Assembly (NCBI GenBank): GCA_029891385.1
Contig: CM057232.1
Location: 64,169,824 to 64,233,823, forward strand
DNA: 64,000 bases
Origin: Erythroxylum novogranatense
Taxonomy: Eukaryota; Streptophyta; Magnoliopsida; Malpighiales; Erythroxylaceae
Direction of reading: 5' to 3'
The position numbers were made by a program, and so were the translations under genes. The notes below the pieces were generated by a model, which was not told where the DNA came from, made no database searches, and was given only the letters and a program-made list of their open reading frames with translations. This document shows, in pieces, positions 1 through 11,651 of the stretch; the first letter of the stretch is position 1; every line of letters begins with the position of its first letter.

Positions 1-709
1 AGCACGCGGCGTGCACAAAATTTGCACGCCGCAGTGTGCTCTTGAGCACGTCGCGACGTGCGGATCAGGATTTCGTTCCCGAACCACAAAATCTCCAGAT
101 TTTCAACTCCCAATCGTTCCAAACTCAGATGTAATACTCCCAAGCCATAGATCCAACCTTCTACCACGCTTCTAACCCATTCTCTCGCTTCCAATTAGTC
201 CTAAAATCATCAATCTAAGGATTTTCCCCAATTTCTCATCCTAAAACCCTAATCATCGTTTTCTCTTAATCCCAACAATCTCAATGCTTAATCCATTCGT
301 AAATAAGATAGAAAGGTCATAGACTTAAATTTGAAGCACTAAATCCTTGAAATCGACCAAAGTCGCTGAATCCTTCTCTTCCTCTCTTCTCCTCACCGAC
401 GGCAACCTCTCTTCTTCTTTCCTTTCTATTTCTATTTTCTTTCTTTTTTCTTTTCCTTTTATATCTAGGTCTTTTAAAACCTAGGGATGGTCAAAGACCA
501 ACCTACCCTCCTTTTAAGCCTAACTCCAATTCAACTTAAGTGAACTTCCAAATACCCTTACACAATTTAATCCTCTAATTTATTAATTAAACCTCGATTA
601 TACTCCAATTAATCAATATCAAGCCCAATTAAATCAAACTAAAGCATAAACTCATAATCATCAACAATGCATGCTTAATCATGAAAAGAAAAATATTCAG
701 GGTCTAACA
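1..709 (-). mobile_element. Partial LTR of a Ty3-type element in opposite orientation
   Basis: Read on the minus strand this begins TGTTAGACCC at 709 and runs leftward out of the window. It carries LTR-like features shared with other LTRs here: a CT-rich tract (355-470, GA-rich on the minus strand) next to a 'gttgccgt'-type stretch, and a GC-rich block with a perfect palindrome at 44-60. The right edge is exactly where gypsy1 gag coding sequence resumes, so I infer an insertion into that gag. The left end and the target duplication are not visible; GAAAG (710-714) would be the predicted duplication. It could be a solo LTR or the 5' LTR of a minus-strand element. Confidence 0.6.
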
Positions 710-1232
710 GAAAGGGAGATGGGGACAGGTCATTCGTCCCTAAGTGTGAGCATTGTGGCAGTTTTCATGGAGGCGAATGTTACAGATTAACAGGAGCATG
801 CTCCAACTGTGGACAGAAAGGACACTTGGCTAGAGAGTGTCCCAAGCCGTCCAGAAGAGAAGGATCACAGATGCGAGTTTCTAGGAGAACAGAGACTGTG
901 GGACATAAGACTTCTACAGAAGTGAGTAGTTCTGATGCAGTCAAGAGGGTGAACATTCCGGGGAGACCCAGGGGGCAGGCACCGGCTAGGGTGTTTGCGT
1001 TGACTCGGGAGGATGCAGAGACCACTCCAGATGTTGTCACTAGTATGGTTCGACTCTTTTCTGATGATGTGATTGCTTTGATTGATCCGGGATCTACTCA
1101 TTCGTTTATTTCCTCGAGTAGACCTGTGTGTGATAGAAATGTGAGCCCTTTGGATACTCCGTTGATGGTGAGTACTCCAATTGGCCAATATATTATTATC
1201 AGTCAAGTATATAGGGACTGTGAGCTATGTAT
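710..1232 (+). pseudogene. gypsy1 gag C-terminus and protease N-terminus (broken)
   Basis: Gag packages element RNA and the aspartic protease cleaves the polyprotein. The frame open from 712 has two zinc-knuckle-like motifs: CEHC-x3-H-x4-C starting near 745, then CSNCGQKGH-x4-C near 800. Protease follows with LIDPGSTHSF at about 1081-1110. The family motif is Asp-Thr/Ser-Gly; here it reads Asp-Pro-Gly, which should kill catalysis. The frame is cut at 1232 by the copia element and resumes at 10902 (VVDLMPL, then GLDVILGMD). The true start is off the window. Confidence 0.85.
1228..1232. repeat. Target-site duplication TGTAT, left of copia element
   Basis: TGTAT directly precedes the 5' LTR (TGTTAGAG) and is repeated at 10897-10901 directly after the 3' LTR (CCTACA). 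A five-base duplication is normal for copia integrases and fixes both element ends. Confidence 0.95.
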
Positions 1233-3064
1233 TGTTAGAGTAGTGCCCTAAAGGCAATCCCCTTTAGCGCATTTTGTTCATAGTCATGTACAGACTTTAT
1301 GAATAAATAAAGAAAGGCATGTTTCATTTATTTGATGTTCTTTATGAATTGATAGTGATCTTTAATCAAATTAATGAAGTCCATGATATATGACATAGCA
1401 TGAAGGAAATTATGATGTGATCATACTCCTGGGATTCCTATCATGTGTAATTATGTCAAGATCTAAATTTTCCTAGTCATAGGATTAATGAGACCGGACA
1501 TCATTAATCCGGATAGACTAGATATATGTCATACTCCTTGATTGGATCAGCGGTGGATCTCAGAAACTGTAAATATGAGATATTTAGAGTTGACATATGG
1601 ATGCTTACTAGTGGTAGTAAGTTCATTGGATGACCTGCCATGAGATCATCACATGGATTTATGTCGGTGATAATCTTATCATAGCAATGGTGCAAGTATC
1701 CTTAGACTTGAGGTACTCAAGGATATCTTGGATACTAATCCTGTACTTTGACTCCATTCCTTGTGGCCTTCCAGAGGTTACTCATAGGGTGGTGCTTGGG
1801 TGCAGTTTGAGGTATTCAAGGTAATTGAGTAGCCAATAAAGGATTCATCACTACGTGAAAATGTAAGAGATACCTGCCTCTTGTCAGGATCATTACTTTA
1901 AGTCTCTGGCCAGAGCATGACTATGTCATGAAGAGTGTCTTCATGGACATATAAAGTAATGAGTCCTCAGACAGGAACTGATTTCACTTGGGCTAGACTT
2001 AGTCTAGTAAGAGTTGACATATTAGCCATACTCATAACCAAGTGGGGTATAGGATGATGAAAGAACTAATTGCACAAAGAATTGTCTATGGAAGGGTTCG
2101 TGATGAATTCATCAAACCAATTACTTTCCGTCAATTGGGGTCATGATGTGTTGCTAGATACCGCCATGACTTGCTCAGATTAATTGTTAATCTAAGTGGC
2201 CAACATAACCGGGAACCTAAAGGGTCACACGCATAAGAGTGTTTCAGAGAATCCGTAAAATAGTATTGGACTGAGTTCCAATTATGGAGAGCATTAGGAT
2301 TAAATGGATCCCAATGGGATTAGGATATGTCCCGATGAGATCGCGACATCAATATTGCTAAGAAAGGTTTAGGAGTCGTTTAAAGATCGGGGTCTTGATA
2401 GGTCGGTAGGACCGACCCCAGTTTGACTGGACCTCTTAGTAATTATATATATATGTTAATTAATTAAATAATTAATTAATTATATATATATATGTGTTTA
2501 CGTTGGAAATGGGAGAGGGAGAAGAGATAAGCTTTGAAAAAGTCAAAGCTTTATTACTTTATTAAGTTAAAGAAATGAAAGGCCATTTATCATCCATTTG
2601 TCATAAGCTTATGGAAGCATTTTTAAAGGTTAAAAATAAACATAAAGAGGCTTATGGAATGGTGATGGGTCGACGGTTTTTGAAGGAGAGGAAGACAAAA
2701 GTTTTTCTTAAGTGTTAAGGAAAAGTTTTTGAAAAGGTGATTTCATTCCTTCTTCTTCATCAAGCCATCATCGATTTCTTCTCTTCTCCAAGGCAAGGAT
2801 TCAACGCTATTCTCAAGCTCTCCAGGACAGAGGTAGGGTCTAGCAGCTCTTATTCTGTTCTAGCTATTCCCGGGTCAAAGGAGTTTGACTCGGTTAGGTT
2901 TTCTGATCTCTGCGTGGATACCTTTAGAGATAGTCTCTATTGGCTATTCAGGTTTGAGTTTTCATACCGACACCAGGATCCTGGGTTTTCGGGAAGGTCC
3001 CGGGACCAAAAATTTTTGTTTCCGCTGCTGGAACATATGATGTTCCTCCCGGGATTTTCCTACA
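1233..3064 (+). repeat. Copia 5' LTR
   Basis: Starts TGTTAGAGTAGTGCC and ends CCTACA. It includes an AT-rich tract of TTAATTAA and TATATA repeats at about 2440-2495, a candidate core promoter region, and a pyrimidine-rich tract near 2745-2790. Short open frames inside (for example 1630-1824 and 2737-3120) have no recognisable product. Confidence 0.95.
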
Positions 3065-3065
3065 G

Positions 3066-3078
3066 TGGTATCAGAGCG
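3066..3078 (+). other. Copia primer-binding site (initiator tRNA-Met)
   Basis: TGGTATCAGAGCG lies one base after the 5' LTR. It matches the complement of the 3' end of plant initiator tRNA-Met (TGGTATCAGAGC core), where minus-strand cDNA synthesis starts. Confidence 0.93.
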
Positions 3079-5179
3079 TCTGGTGTCGTGTATGAAGCTT
3101 TAACTGAAGCTAGATCATAAACCCTAATTGCTTGTGATGCTGTAGCATGTTTTCTGTTCAATTTTCGAATTGCTATACAGATAGGATTTTCGAAATTTTT
3201 CTGCCCAGGAATGTTCATAACATGTTAGAGAATATGTCTATGAATTTTCAGAATTTATCGATTTGATTTGATATAGTTTTGCTAATTAATTCCCTAAGGT
3301 TACAGATGCTGTTTTGTAAAACGATTCTGGAACAGGTATGAGTATAAAATCGAGAATAAATTCTAGAAAACTCTTTTTCTGGATTTTCCTTCACCTACAT
3401 GTCTCTAAGATGTTGGTGAATGTCTGTGAGCATGGAAATTGGATTTCAAGGTGATTGGATATTTATTCACGAATTTATTCTATACTGTTGGGAATTGCTG
3501 TGCTGATGAACACAGATTTTGAATCGGTTTTATTATTTTGGTTGACTGAGTTTTGGATGGCCTAAAATCCTGAAAATTTTGAGATAGCATGTTCTGAACA
3601 TGTGATAACCTATGTAATTTTATCATGATTTATTGAAATTTTTTCATTGATCATTTCAAGCAATGTACAGAACTGGACAGTTTTGGTGAAAATTGTTGGG
3701 ACTGTTTTGCTTGGCTTGATTGAGTATGCTTTTTCAATTCCAATGCCTTGCAGCATTTTTAATGTGATTAAAAATGTGTTATCTTGATGTAGTATGATTG
3801 CCAAAGTGAATTGCTTGAAGTTGCTTTTCCAAGAATTTTTGAATGCCGAATTGTTCACATTTGTGTCTCGTTGGTATATTTCATTTTCTTGCTTGTTTTG
3901 GCCGTCACAATTTTTGTGACAAGTGCCGGAGTAGTTTTGAGAGTGTATACACTAGCTAGAGATGCTTAGGGTGAGAATTTGGGTGTTCCTAAATTATTTG
4001 GAAATCTTAGAGTTATGACTCATTTCAAGCTTTTCATATGGTTTGACCATATAAGGCATTCATGGATCAATGAAGTGTTCATTGATACATCTATTAATGA
4101 TATTACCCTAGGTATGTTGGTATTGTGAATTGGAATTGCATTGATTGAGGAATTAGCCGATTAGAGTTTTAGCAAAATTCCTGAATAAGTCGACTTGTAT
4201 ATGGAATAAGTCGACTTGTTCGAGTTTTGGACACGTCGACTTGTGTATGTAATAAGTCGACTTGCTCAAGATTTCAGTATAAGTGGACTTGTAGCTTCTT
4301 GTAAGTCCACTTATACATGGGCAGTGAAATAAGTCGACTTGTGTCAAACAAGTCGACTTGTGTGTGGGCAGATGCAATAAGTCGACTTGCATTTGATGAA
4401 AGTCCACTTGTGGCATCTTAGGTTGGATGATGGATGATTATAAGGATTGATTCAATGTGATCGATGAAATAACCTAAATCATTCCATATAGTTTTCATGA
4501 CTATGATCCTTCACTTGAGTCTAGAGTTTCCAAATCCTCCTCGGTATATGAAAACTAACGCCCATTAATATGGTAAGAACCGAGTTCTTATAGGGTTGGG
4601 TTGTTGAGCAAACTCAAGCTCACTCTATACGGATATGTTCGAACCATGAAAATATGATTTTCGGATTAATGGGTTGGTTTTCACTAGAAGCGTTGGTTTG
4701 TTGAGCAAACTCAAGGTCAACGTGGACAGAGGCGAAATTGGGTAGCATACATCGGATGTATGCGCATCAAAGAGTTGATACCCAATGTAAGTGCATACAT
4801 CAACAAGTTGATAAAGACTGATCGATAGTCAGGTCTAAGATGTAATTGGTATATCTGATACCTCCCGAGACATAAGGTGACTTGTTGGACAAATCCAAGG
4901 TCATTCTCAATGTCGGTTATCGATGATGCAATTAGTATGACCGATACCTACCGATTGACCTAACTTGTGGCTTGTTGGACAAATCCAAGGTCATTCTTAG
5001 TAATATCGGATATCAACCCACTAGGACATAATGTCATTTTGTTTCTTTGGATTCATAATGAGGGTTATGGATTCTGTGAAACTAGTGGGAGTCTTTTTGC
5101 ATATCATTCAAGTCCTTATGATTATGCAGCTATTCCTATTCTAACATTCTTCCTCTCTATTCGTGTAGGTTGTTTGAAA
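3079..5179 (+). other. Long copia leader without a gene
   Basis: About 2.1 kb between the primer site and the gag start codon. I see no frame with a recognisable product. It holds the GTCGAC palindrome cluster (4186-4410) and, at 4580-5000, several repeats of phrases such as 'cttgttggacaaatccaagg' and 'gttgagcaaactcaagg'. A leader of this length probably contains dimerisation, packaging or translation signals, but none can be named from sequence alone. Confidence 0.7.
4186..4410 (+). repeat. Cluster of AAGTCGACTTG palindromes
   Basis: The palindrome AAGTCGACTT, usually followed by G, occurs about six times, with near copies (ACGTCGACTTG, AAGTGGACTTG, AAGTCCACTTG). Spacing is irregular at roughly 15-30 bases, so it is not a simple tandem satellite. 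A frame through it on the minus strand gives a repetitive peptide that I regard as an artefact. Confidence 0.85.
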
Positions 5180-6030
5180 ATGTCGTCAAGTGTGAACCTT
5201 CGCTCGCTAATGGAGTCAAACAAGCTAATCGGACCGAATTTTCTTGATTGGTTAAGGAACCCGAGAATCGCTCTCGATCTGAAGGTCCGGATATATCCTA
5301 GATTTTCGCTTCAGATGCACTCGATGTCGATGCTTCGATGATGATCGAAGGCATATAGTAAGCATCTTAAGGATGGTGACATGGCGACTTGCATTATGCT
5401 TGCGTCGATGTCACCGAGCCGCGAAGCGAGACGAGTCCATGGATGCTCACACAATAGTTTTTCATCTTAGGGAGCTGCTTGACGAGCAAGCCCGGTCCGA
5501 AAGGTTCGAGACCTCAAGGCTTCTCTTCACCACTAAGATGGCTCCAGGACATCTGGCATGCGACGCATCGAAGATGAATGGCTATATTGAGAGATTGGCC
5601 GCCTTAGGTTTTGCAATGGATCATGAATTAAGTATAGACTTAATTCTCGTTGATTGTCCGCAGCTATTATACGCAGTTAGTGCTAAACTATCGGATGAAC
5701 CAAATATCCACTACAATACCGAAATGATCAATCTGCCAAGACAAACCGAAAGCACTATCAAGAATGATAGTAAGCAAGTCTTTGGTAGTAGCTTCTTCTT
5801 CTTCGAGTTCAAAGAAGAAAAGAACCCAAAGAAGAAGAAGGCTAAGAAACCAAAGGCGCCATCAAGAAGAAGACCAAAGAAGCGACCCGAAAGGAACTTG
5901 CTTCCATGCGGTAAGATGGCCATTAGAGGCAATTGCAAAGTCTATCTGGAGTCGCCGAAGCGTAAGAAGGCATCGATGCCTCGACTACTTCAAGTTTGTA
6001 TGTCATTGAAGTTAATCTTATTCATCGATC
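5180..6030 (+). pseudogene. Copia gag (frame-broken as read)
   Basis: The best start is ATG at 5180 (MSSSVNLRSLMESNKL), followed by a typical copia gag beginning in which the residues before a conserved Trp bind the RNA-packaging core. The frame breaks near 5310 and continues in another frame from about 5430 (MDAHTIVFHLRELLDEQ, FAMDHELSIDLIL). A lysine-rich tail runs at about 5800-5930. No clear CCHC knuckle is readable. Several breaks fall where CAG/CTG appears altered, so the gene may be intact in the genome. Confidence 0.8.
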
Positions 6031-7610
6031 ACAACATCCGGTATTTGATACTTGGTTGTGGCTCACACATATGTAATGATATGCGAGCCTCGAGGCGAGG
6101 CAACTCATGAAGGGAGAAGTAGACTGCGTGTTGGAAATGGAGCAAGAGTTACTGGCATTAGCCGTAGGAACCTATGTTTTGTATCTCCCTACTGGGCTTG
6201 TACTGGAATTGGATGATTGTTATTTTGTACCCATTTTGACAAAGAATATATTATCATTTCTTGTCTAAATAGAATTTGGATTCCATATGAATTTTAGTAG
6301 CAATGGTTGTTCAATTAATTCTAATGGAATGCTTTATGGAACTGGTACATTGTGCAATGGTATTTACATATTAGATATGTCTAATCCAATTTTAAATGTC
6401 AATGACACCAAACGACATAAAAGAGATAATCTAAAGTCAACTTACTTATGGCATTGTCGAGCACATATAAATGAGACACGATCGCTAAACTCCACAAGAG
6501 TGGTAGTTTAGGGTCATTTGATTATGAATCATATGACACATGCGAATCTTGTTTATTAGGCAAGATGACTAAATTACCCTTCAAGGGAAAGGGTGAACGA
6601 GCGATTGGAGTATTAGACCTAATACATTCAGATGTATGCGGTCCGATGTCCATCCATGCCAGAAGTGATTGTCGTTACTTCATTACCTTTATCGATGATT
6701 ATTCACGATATGGGTACTTGTATCTGATGAGATACAAATCTGAAGCGTTTGAAAAGTTCAAACAATTCGAAATGAAGTAGAAAACCAGCTTGGTAAAAGT
6801 ATCAAGGCATTACGATCCGATCGTGGTGGAGAATACTTAGACCAACAGCTTCGGATTATCTCGTAGATAATGGGATATTATCTCGATGGACTCTCCTTAC
6901 ACGCCGCAAAGACAATGGTGTGGTTGAAAGGAGAAATCGAACCTTGTTGGACATGGTACGATCAATGATGGGTTTCGCAGTTACCAAAATCGCTTGGGGA
7001 TATGCGCTAGAGACAAATTGCTTACTTGTTAAACAGAGTTCCCTCTAAGACAGCTTGATGTTACTCCATATGAGATGTGGACTAACAAAACCTTATCTTT
7101 CTCATCCGAAAGTATGGGGTTGTCCCCTTACGTGAAGCGGATTCAATGATAAGCAGGCGAAATCGACAAGTGTTTGTTTGTAGGATATCCTAAAGAGACC
7201 AAAGGATATCAATTCTACCATCTTTGAGGAACAAAAGGTGTTTGTTTCAAGGCATGCTGTCTTTTTAGAGAAAGAGTTTCTTTTATAAGAAGACAAGTGG
7301 GAGCAAAGTTGAACTTGAAGAAGTTCAAGATGCTCAAACAAGCACGTATCAATCGCTGAACCTAAAGCTGCCACTCATTCGATGAAGTAACAGTTCAACC
7401 TTCATGACACACGAAGTTCAGAGTCAAGTAGGATGCGACTTGTTCCCGAGATATGGATTTCGTAAGTGAACAGAATGACGTGTTGCTCATAGAAAATGAT
7501 GAGCCTGCTACCTATGAAGAGGTTACAAAAGTTCGTAGTCCGAAAAATAGCTTTGTGCCATGAAAGCGAAATGGATTCCATGTACATAAACCAAGTATGG
7601 ACTTTGGTTG
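6031..7610 (+). pseudogene. Copia protease and integrase (frame-broken as read)
   Basis: Protease would cleave the polyprotein; only its flank GCGSHICNDM (about 6055-6085) is legible and the catalytic Asp-Thr/Ser-Gly cannot be read. Integrase follows. The pre-integrase zinc region has LWHCRAHINETR (about 6450-6480) and CESCLLGK (6548-6570). The core then has IHSDVCGPM (first Asp, about 6625) and FITFIDDYSRYGY; LRSDRGGEY (second Asp) is near 6815 in another frame, with 'NNGVVERRNRT' (Glu) near 6912. Frameshifts interrupt all of it. Confidence 0.82.
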
Positions 7611-8975
7611 ATGCACCCAGCGGATAAAACCTATAGGGTGCAAATGGGTTTTCAAGAAGAAAATCGACATGGATGGTAATGTGATTACCTACAAAGCAAG
7701 GCTTGTGCCAAAGGATTTCGCCAAAGACAAGGAGTTGACTATGACGAGACCTTCACCCGTAGCAATGCTTAAATCCATTCGGATACTCCCAGCCATTCCG
7801 CCATTATGATTATGAGATATGGCAATGGATGTGAAGACGCCTTTCCTTAACAGTAAATCGCCGAGGATGTGTACATGACACAACCAGAGGGCTTCACTTC
7901 CATGATGGCGAAAAGGTATGCAAGCTTCGTAAATCCATCTATGGATCAAGCAAGCATCCAGAGTTGGAACATCCGCTTTGATAAGTCAATCAAAGAGTTT
8001 GGTTTCTCACAAAATCCGGATGAACACTGTGTGTACAAGAAGGCTAATGGGAATGCAATCGTTTTCCTTGTGTTGTATGTAGATGACATACTGTTACTTG
8101 GAAACGATGTCTCAATGATGCAATCAGTTAAAATTTGGTTGTCCAAGCAATTTACGATGAAGGACCTTGGTGAAGCAACTTATATCCTTGGGATAAAGAT
8201 CTATAGAGATAGATCAAAGAGGTTGCTTGGTCTTTCACAATCATCGTACATAGACAAGATGCTAAAGAGGTTTAGCATGGAGCAATCCAAGAGAGGGTTC
8301 CTTCCCATTACTCATGGGATAACACTCTCGAAATCTATGTGTCCTAAGACACAAGATGAGAGGATTCGCATGGATCAGATCCCGTATGCATCTGCAGTAG
8401 GATCGATCATGTATGCTATGTTATGTACGAGGCCCGATGTATCGTATGCTCTGAGTGTCACGAGCAGATACCAATCGGATCCTGGTGAGGGTCACTGGGT
8501 GGCTGTCAAGAATATCCTCAAGTACTTGCGAAGGACTAAGGATGTTTTCTTGATATATGGAGATGGAAATCTCCAAGTGAGCGGGCATACGGATGCGGCC
8601 TAAATCGACAAGGATGACCTGATCCCAACGGGTTATGTTTTCACGCTAAACGGCGGAGCGGTCGATTGGAAGAGTTCCAAACAAGAGACGATCACGATTC
8701 GACGATCGAGGCGAGTACATTCTTTGCATCGAGGCGCAAAGGAAGCTGTTTGGATCAAGAAGTTCATTTCTGAACTTGGTGTGGTTCCTAGCTGTGATGG
8801 ACCCATACAGTTGTATTGTGACAACAATGGGGCTATTGCTCAGGCAAAAGAACCAAGGTCTCACCAACGATCTAAACACGCACTCGCAGATATCATCGAT
8901 TCGAGATCATTGCTAGAGGTGATGTCGCGATCGAGAGGATTCCCACAGAGCGTAACATTGTCGATCCGCTGATGA
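7611..8975 (+). pseudogene. Copia reverse transcriptase and RNase H (partly intact)
   Basis: The RT start is broken (MYINQVWTLVDAP at about 7577-7615), but 7869-8603 is one long open frame. It carries MYMTQPEGF, the catalytic YVDD at 8076-8087, FTMKDLGEATYILGIKI and YASAVGSIMYAM. RNase H follows: SGHTDAA, then after a frame break GYVFTLNGGAVDWKSSKQ (about 8630-8685), the AKEAVWIKKFISELG segment (8735-8780) and IQLYCDNNGAIAQAKEP. The frame breaks at 8600-8720 coincide with altered CAG/CTG positions. Confidence 0.9.
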
Positions 8976-9051
8976 AGCCATTGTCACGTAAGAATTTTGA
9001 TTCTCATGTACTCGCTTATGGTATTAGATACCAAGGCGATTGGCTTTAGGT

Positions 9052-9063
9052 CAAGTGGGAGTT
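9052..9063 (+). other. Copia polypurine tract
   Basis: AAGTGGGAG plus TTT directly precedes the 3' LTR. This purine run is the usual plus-strand primer of copia elements. Confidence 0.85.
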
Positions 9064-10896
9064 TGTTAGAGTAGTGCCTAAAAGGCAATCCCTTTAGCGC
9101 ATTTTGTTCATAGTCATGTATGCACTTTATGAATAAATAAAGAAAGGCATGTTTCATTTATTTGATGTTCTTTATGAATTGATAGTGATCTTTAATCAAA
9201 TTAATGAAGTCCATGATATATGACATAGCATGAAGGAAATTATGATGTGATCATACTCACAGGATTCCTATCATGTGTAATTATGTCAAGATTCTAAATT
9301 TTCCTAGTCATAGGATTAATGAGGCTGACATCATTAATCCCACGGACTAAAGATATGTCATACCCTTGATTGGATCAGCGCAAAGGATCTCGAAACCGTA
9401 AATATGAGATATTTAGAGTTGACATATGGATGCTTACTAGTGGTAGTAAGTTCATTGGATGACCGCCATGAGATCATCACATGGATTTATGTCGGTGATA
9501 ATCTTATCATAGTAATGGTGCAAGTATCCTTAGACTTGAGGTACTCAAGGATATCTTGAATACCGATCCCGCATTTTGACTCCATTCCTTGTGGCCTTCC
9601 AGAGGTTACTCATAGGGTGGTGCTTGGGTGCGCTTTGAGGTATTCAAGGTAATTGAGTAGCCAATAAAGGATTCATCACTTCGTGAAAATGTAAGAGATA
9701 CCTCGCCTCTTGTCGGGATCATTACTTTAAGTCTCGGCGAGCATGACTATGTCATGAAGAGTGTCTTCATGGACATATAAAGTAATGAGTCCTCAGACAG
9801 GAACTGATTTCACTTGGGCTAGACTTAGTCTAGTAAGAGTTGACATATTAGTCATACTCATAACCAAGTGGGGTATAGGATGATGAAAGGACGAATTGCA
9901 CAGTAATTGTCTATGACAGGGTTCGTGATCTGGTTCGTGATGAATTCATCAAACCAATTACTTTCCGATCAATTGGGGGTCATGATGTGTTGCTAGATAC
10001 CACTCATGACTTGCTCAGATTAATTGTTAATCTAAGTGGCCAACATAACCGGGAACCTAAAGGGTCACACGCATAAGAGTGTTTCAGAGAATCAGTAAAA
10101 TAGTATTGACCGAGTTCCATTATGGAGAGCATTAGGATTAAATGGATCCTAATGGATTGGGATATGTCCCGATGAGATCGCGACATCAATATTGCTAAGA
10201 AAGGTTTAGAGTTGTTTTTCAAAGACCGAGTAAGAGAGCCTAAGAGGACCAATTTGATTGATCGACCTCTTAGTAATTATATATATATGTTAATTAATTA
10301 AGTAATTAATTAATTATATATATATATATGTGTTTTCGTTGGAAATGGGAGAGGAGAAGAGATAAGCTTTGAAAAGTCAAAGCTTTATTACTTTATTAAG
10401 TTAAAGAAATGAAAGGCCATTTATCATCCATTTGTCATAAGCTTATGGAAGCATTTTAAAGGTTAAAATAAACATAAAGAGGCTTATGGAATGGTGATGG
10501 GTCGACAGTTTTGAAGGAGAGGAAGACAAAAGTTTTCTTAAGTGTTAAGGAAAAGTTTTTGAAAAGGTGATTTCATTCCTTCTTCTTCATCAAGCCATCA
10601 TCGATTTCTTCTCTTCTCGAAGGCAAGGATTCAACGCTATTCTCAAGCTCTCCGGAGACGTAGGTAGGGTCTAGCAGCTCTTATTCTCGTTCTAGCTATT
10701 CCCGGTCAAAGGAGTTTGACTCGGTTAGGTTTTCTGATCTCTGCGTGGATACCTTTAGAGATAGTCTCTATTGGCTATTCAGGTTTGAGTTTTCATACCG
10801 ACACCGGGATCCTGGGTTTTTGGGAAGGTCCCAGGACCAAAAAATTTTTGTTTCCGCTGCTGGAACATATGATGTTCCTCCCGGGATTTTCCTACA
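9064..10896 (+). repeat. Copia 3' LTR
   Basis: Same length and order as the 5' LTR. Differences cluster at CAG/CTG: CCTGCC at 1873 is CCTCGCC at 9701, GTCAGG is GTCGGG, and CTCTGGCCAGAGC (about 1904) is CTCGGCGAGC (about 9733). The 10891 end CCTACA is followed by the TGTAT duplication. Confidence 0.95.
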
Positions 10897-10901
10897 TGTA
10901 T
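10897..10901. repeat. Target-site duplication TGTAT, right of copia element
   Basis: Matches 1228-1232; gypsy1 protease coding resumes immediately after. Confidence 0.95.
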
Positions 10902-11651
10902 TGGTGGAGAACTTCTTGTGGTAGATTTGATGCCACTGAAGATGGGAGGATTAGATGTGATTTTGGGTATGGACACGTTAGAGAGATACAATGCCCTGCT
11001 GGATTGTAAGCAAAAGACAGTAGAATTTGAATTGGATGACGGCAGAAGAGTGGTGTTTACTGGGGACAGAAAAGCAAGCCCGCCCAGAATTGTTTCAGCT
11101 TTGACAGCAGAGAAGATGATGAGGAAGGGATGTGAGGCATTTTTTGGCCTATGTGGTAGACTCAAAAGCAGATAGAGGGAAGCTTGAGGATATTCCAGTA
11201 GTTAGGAAATTCTCGGATGTCTTTTTCGAGGAATTGTCAGGACTACCGCCAGCTAGAAAAATTGAGTTTCCCATTGAGCTTCTTCCAGGTACGGCGCCAA
11301 TTTCAATTCTGCCTTACCGGATGGCTCTAGCGGAATTGAAGGAGCTTAAGGAGCAGTTGGAGGAATTGTTGGAGAAAGGGTATATTCGGCCGAGCTCTTC
11401 ACCTTGGGGAGCTCCGGTCCTTTTTGTGAAGAAGAAAGATGGATCACTGAGGATGTGTGTAGACTACCAGACGCTTAATCAGGTCACAGTAAAGAACAGA
11501 TATCCGCTTCCTCGCATTGATGGTCTGTTTGATCAATTGTAAGGGGCGAAAGTCTTCTCCAAGATAGATTTGAGATCAGGTTATCATCAGTTGAGGATTA
11601 AGGAGTTAGATTTGCCAAAGTCTGCTTTCAGGACTCGATATGGGCATTTTG
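10902..11651 (+). pseudogene. gypsy1 protease C-terminus and RT N-terminus
   Basis: Protease end: [19 protein letters not shown], then RYNALLDCKQKTVEFELDDG (about 10915-11045). The linker to RT includes a one-base frame change near 11140. RT begins with [20 protein letters not shown] and [19 protein letters not shown], then [20 protein letters not shown]. An in-frame TAA at 11540-11542 replaces a coding position before the '[13 protein letters not shown]' segment. The frame is cut at GHF (11651) by the solo LTR and resumes at 15560. Confidence 0.92.

Larger units (their letters stand above)
1233..10896 (+). mobile_element. Full-length Ty1/copia retrotransposon inserted in gypsy1 protease
   Basis: 9.66 kb, with LTRs of 1832 and 1833 bp, each starting TG and ending CA, flanked by TGTAT duplications. 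Order is LTR, tRNA-Met primer site, about 2.1 kb of leader without a gene, gag, protease, integrase, RT, RNase H, polypurine tract, LTR. Integrase before RT is diagnostic of Ty1/copia. The LTRs are nearly collinear, so the insertion is young. Many of their differences are at CAG/CTG sites and look like sequencing artefacts. I do not assign a lineage. Confidence 0.95.

Noticed and set aside
4153..4416. 87-residue repetitive frame on the minus strand
   Set aside because: It is a by-product of the palindromic AAGTCGACTTG cluster in the copia leader.
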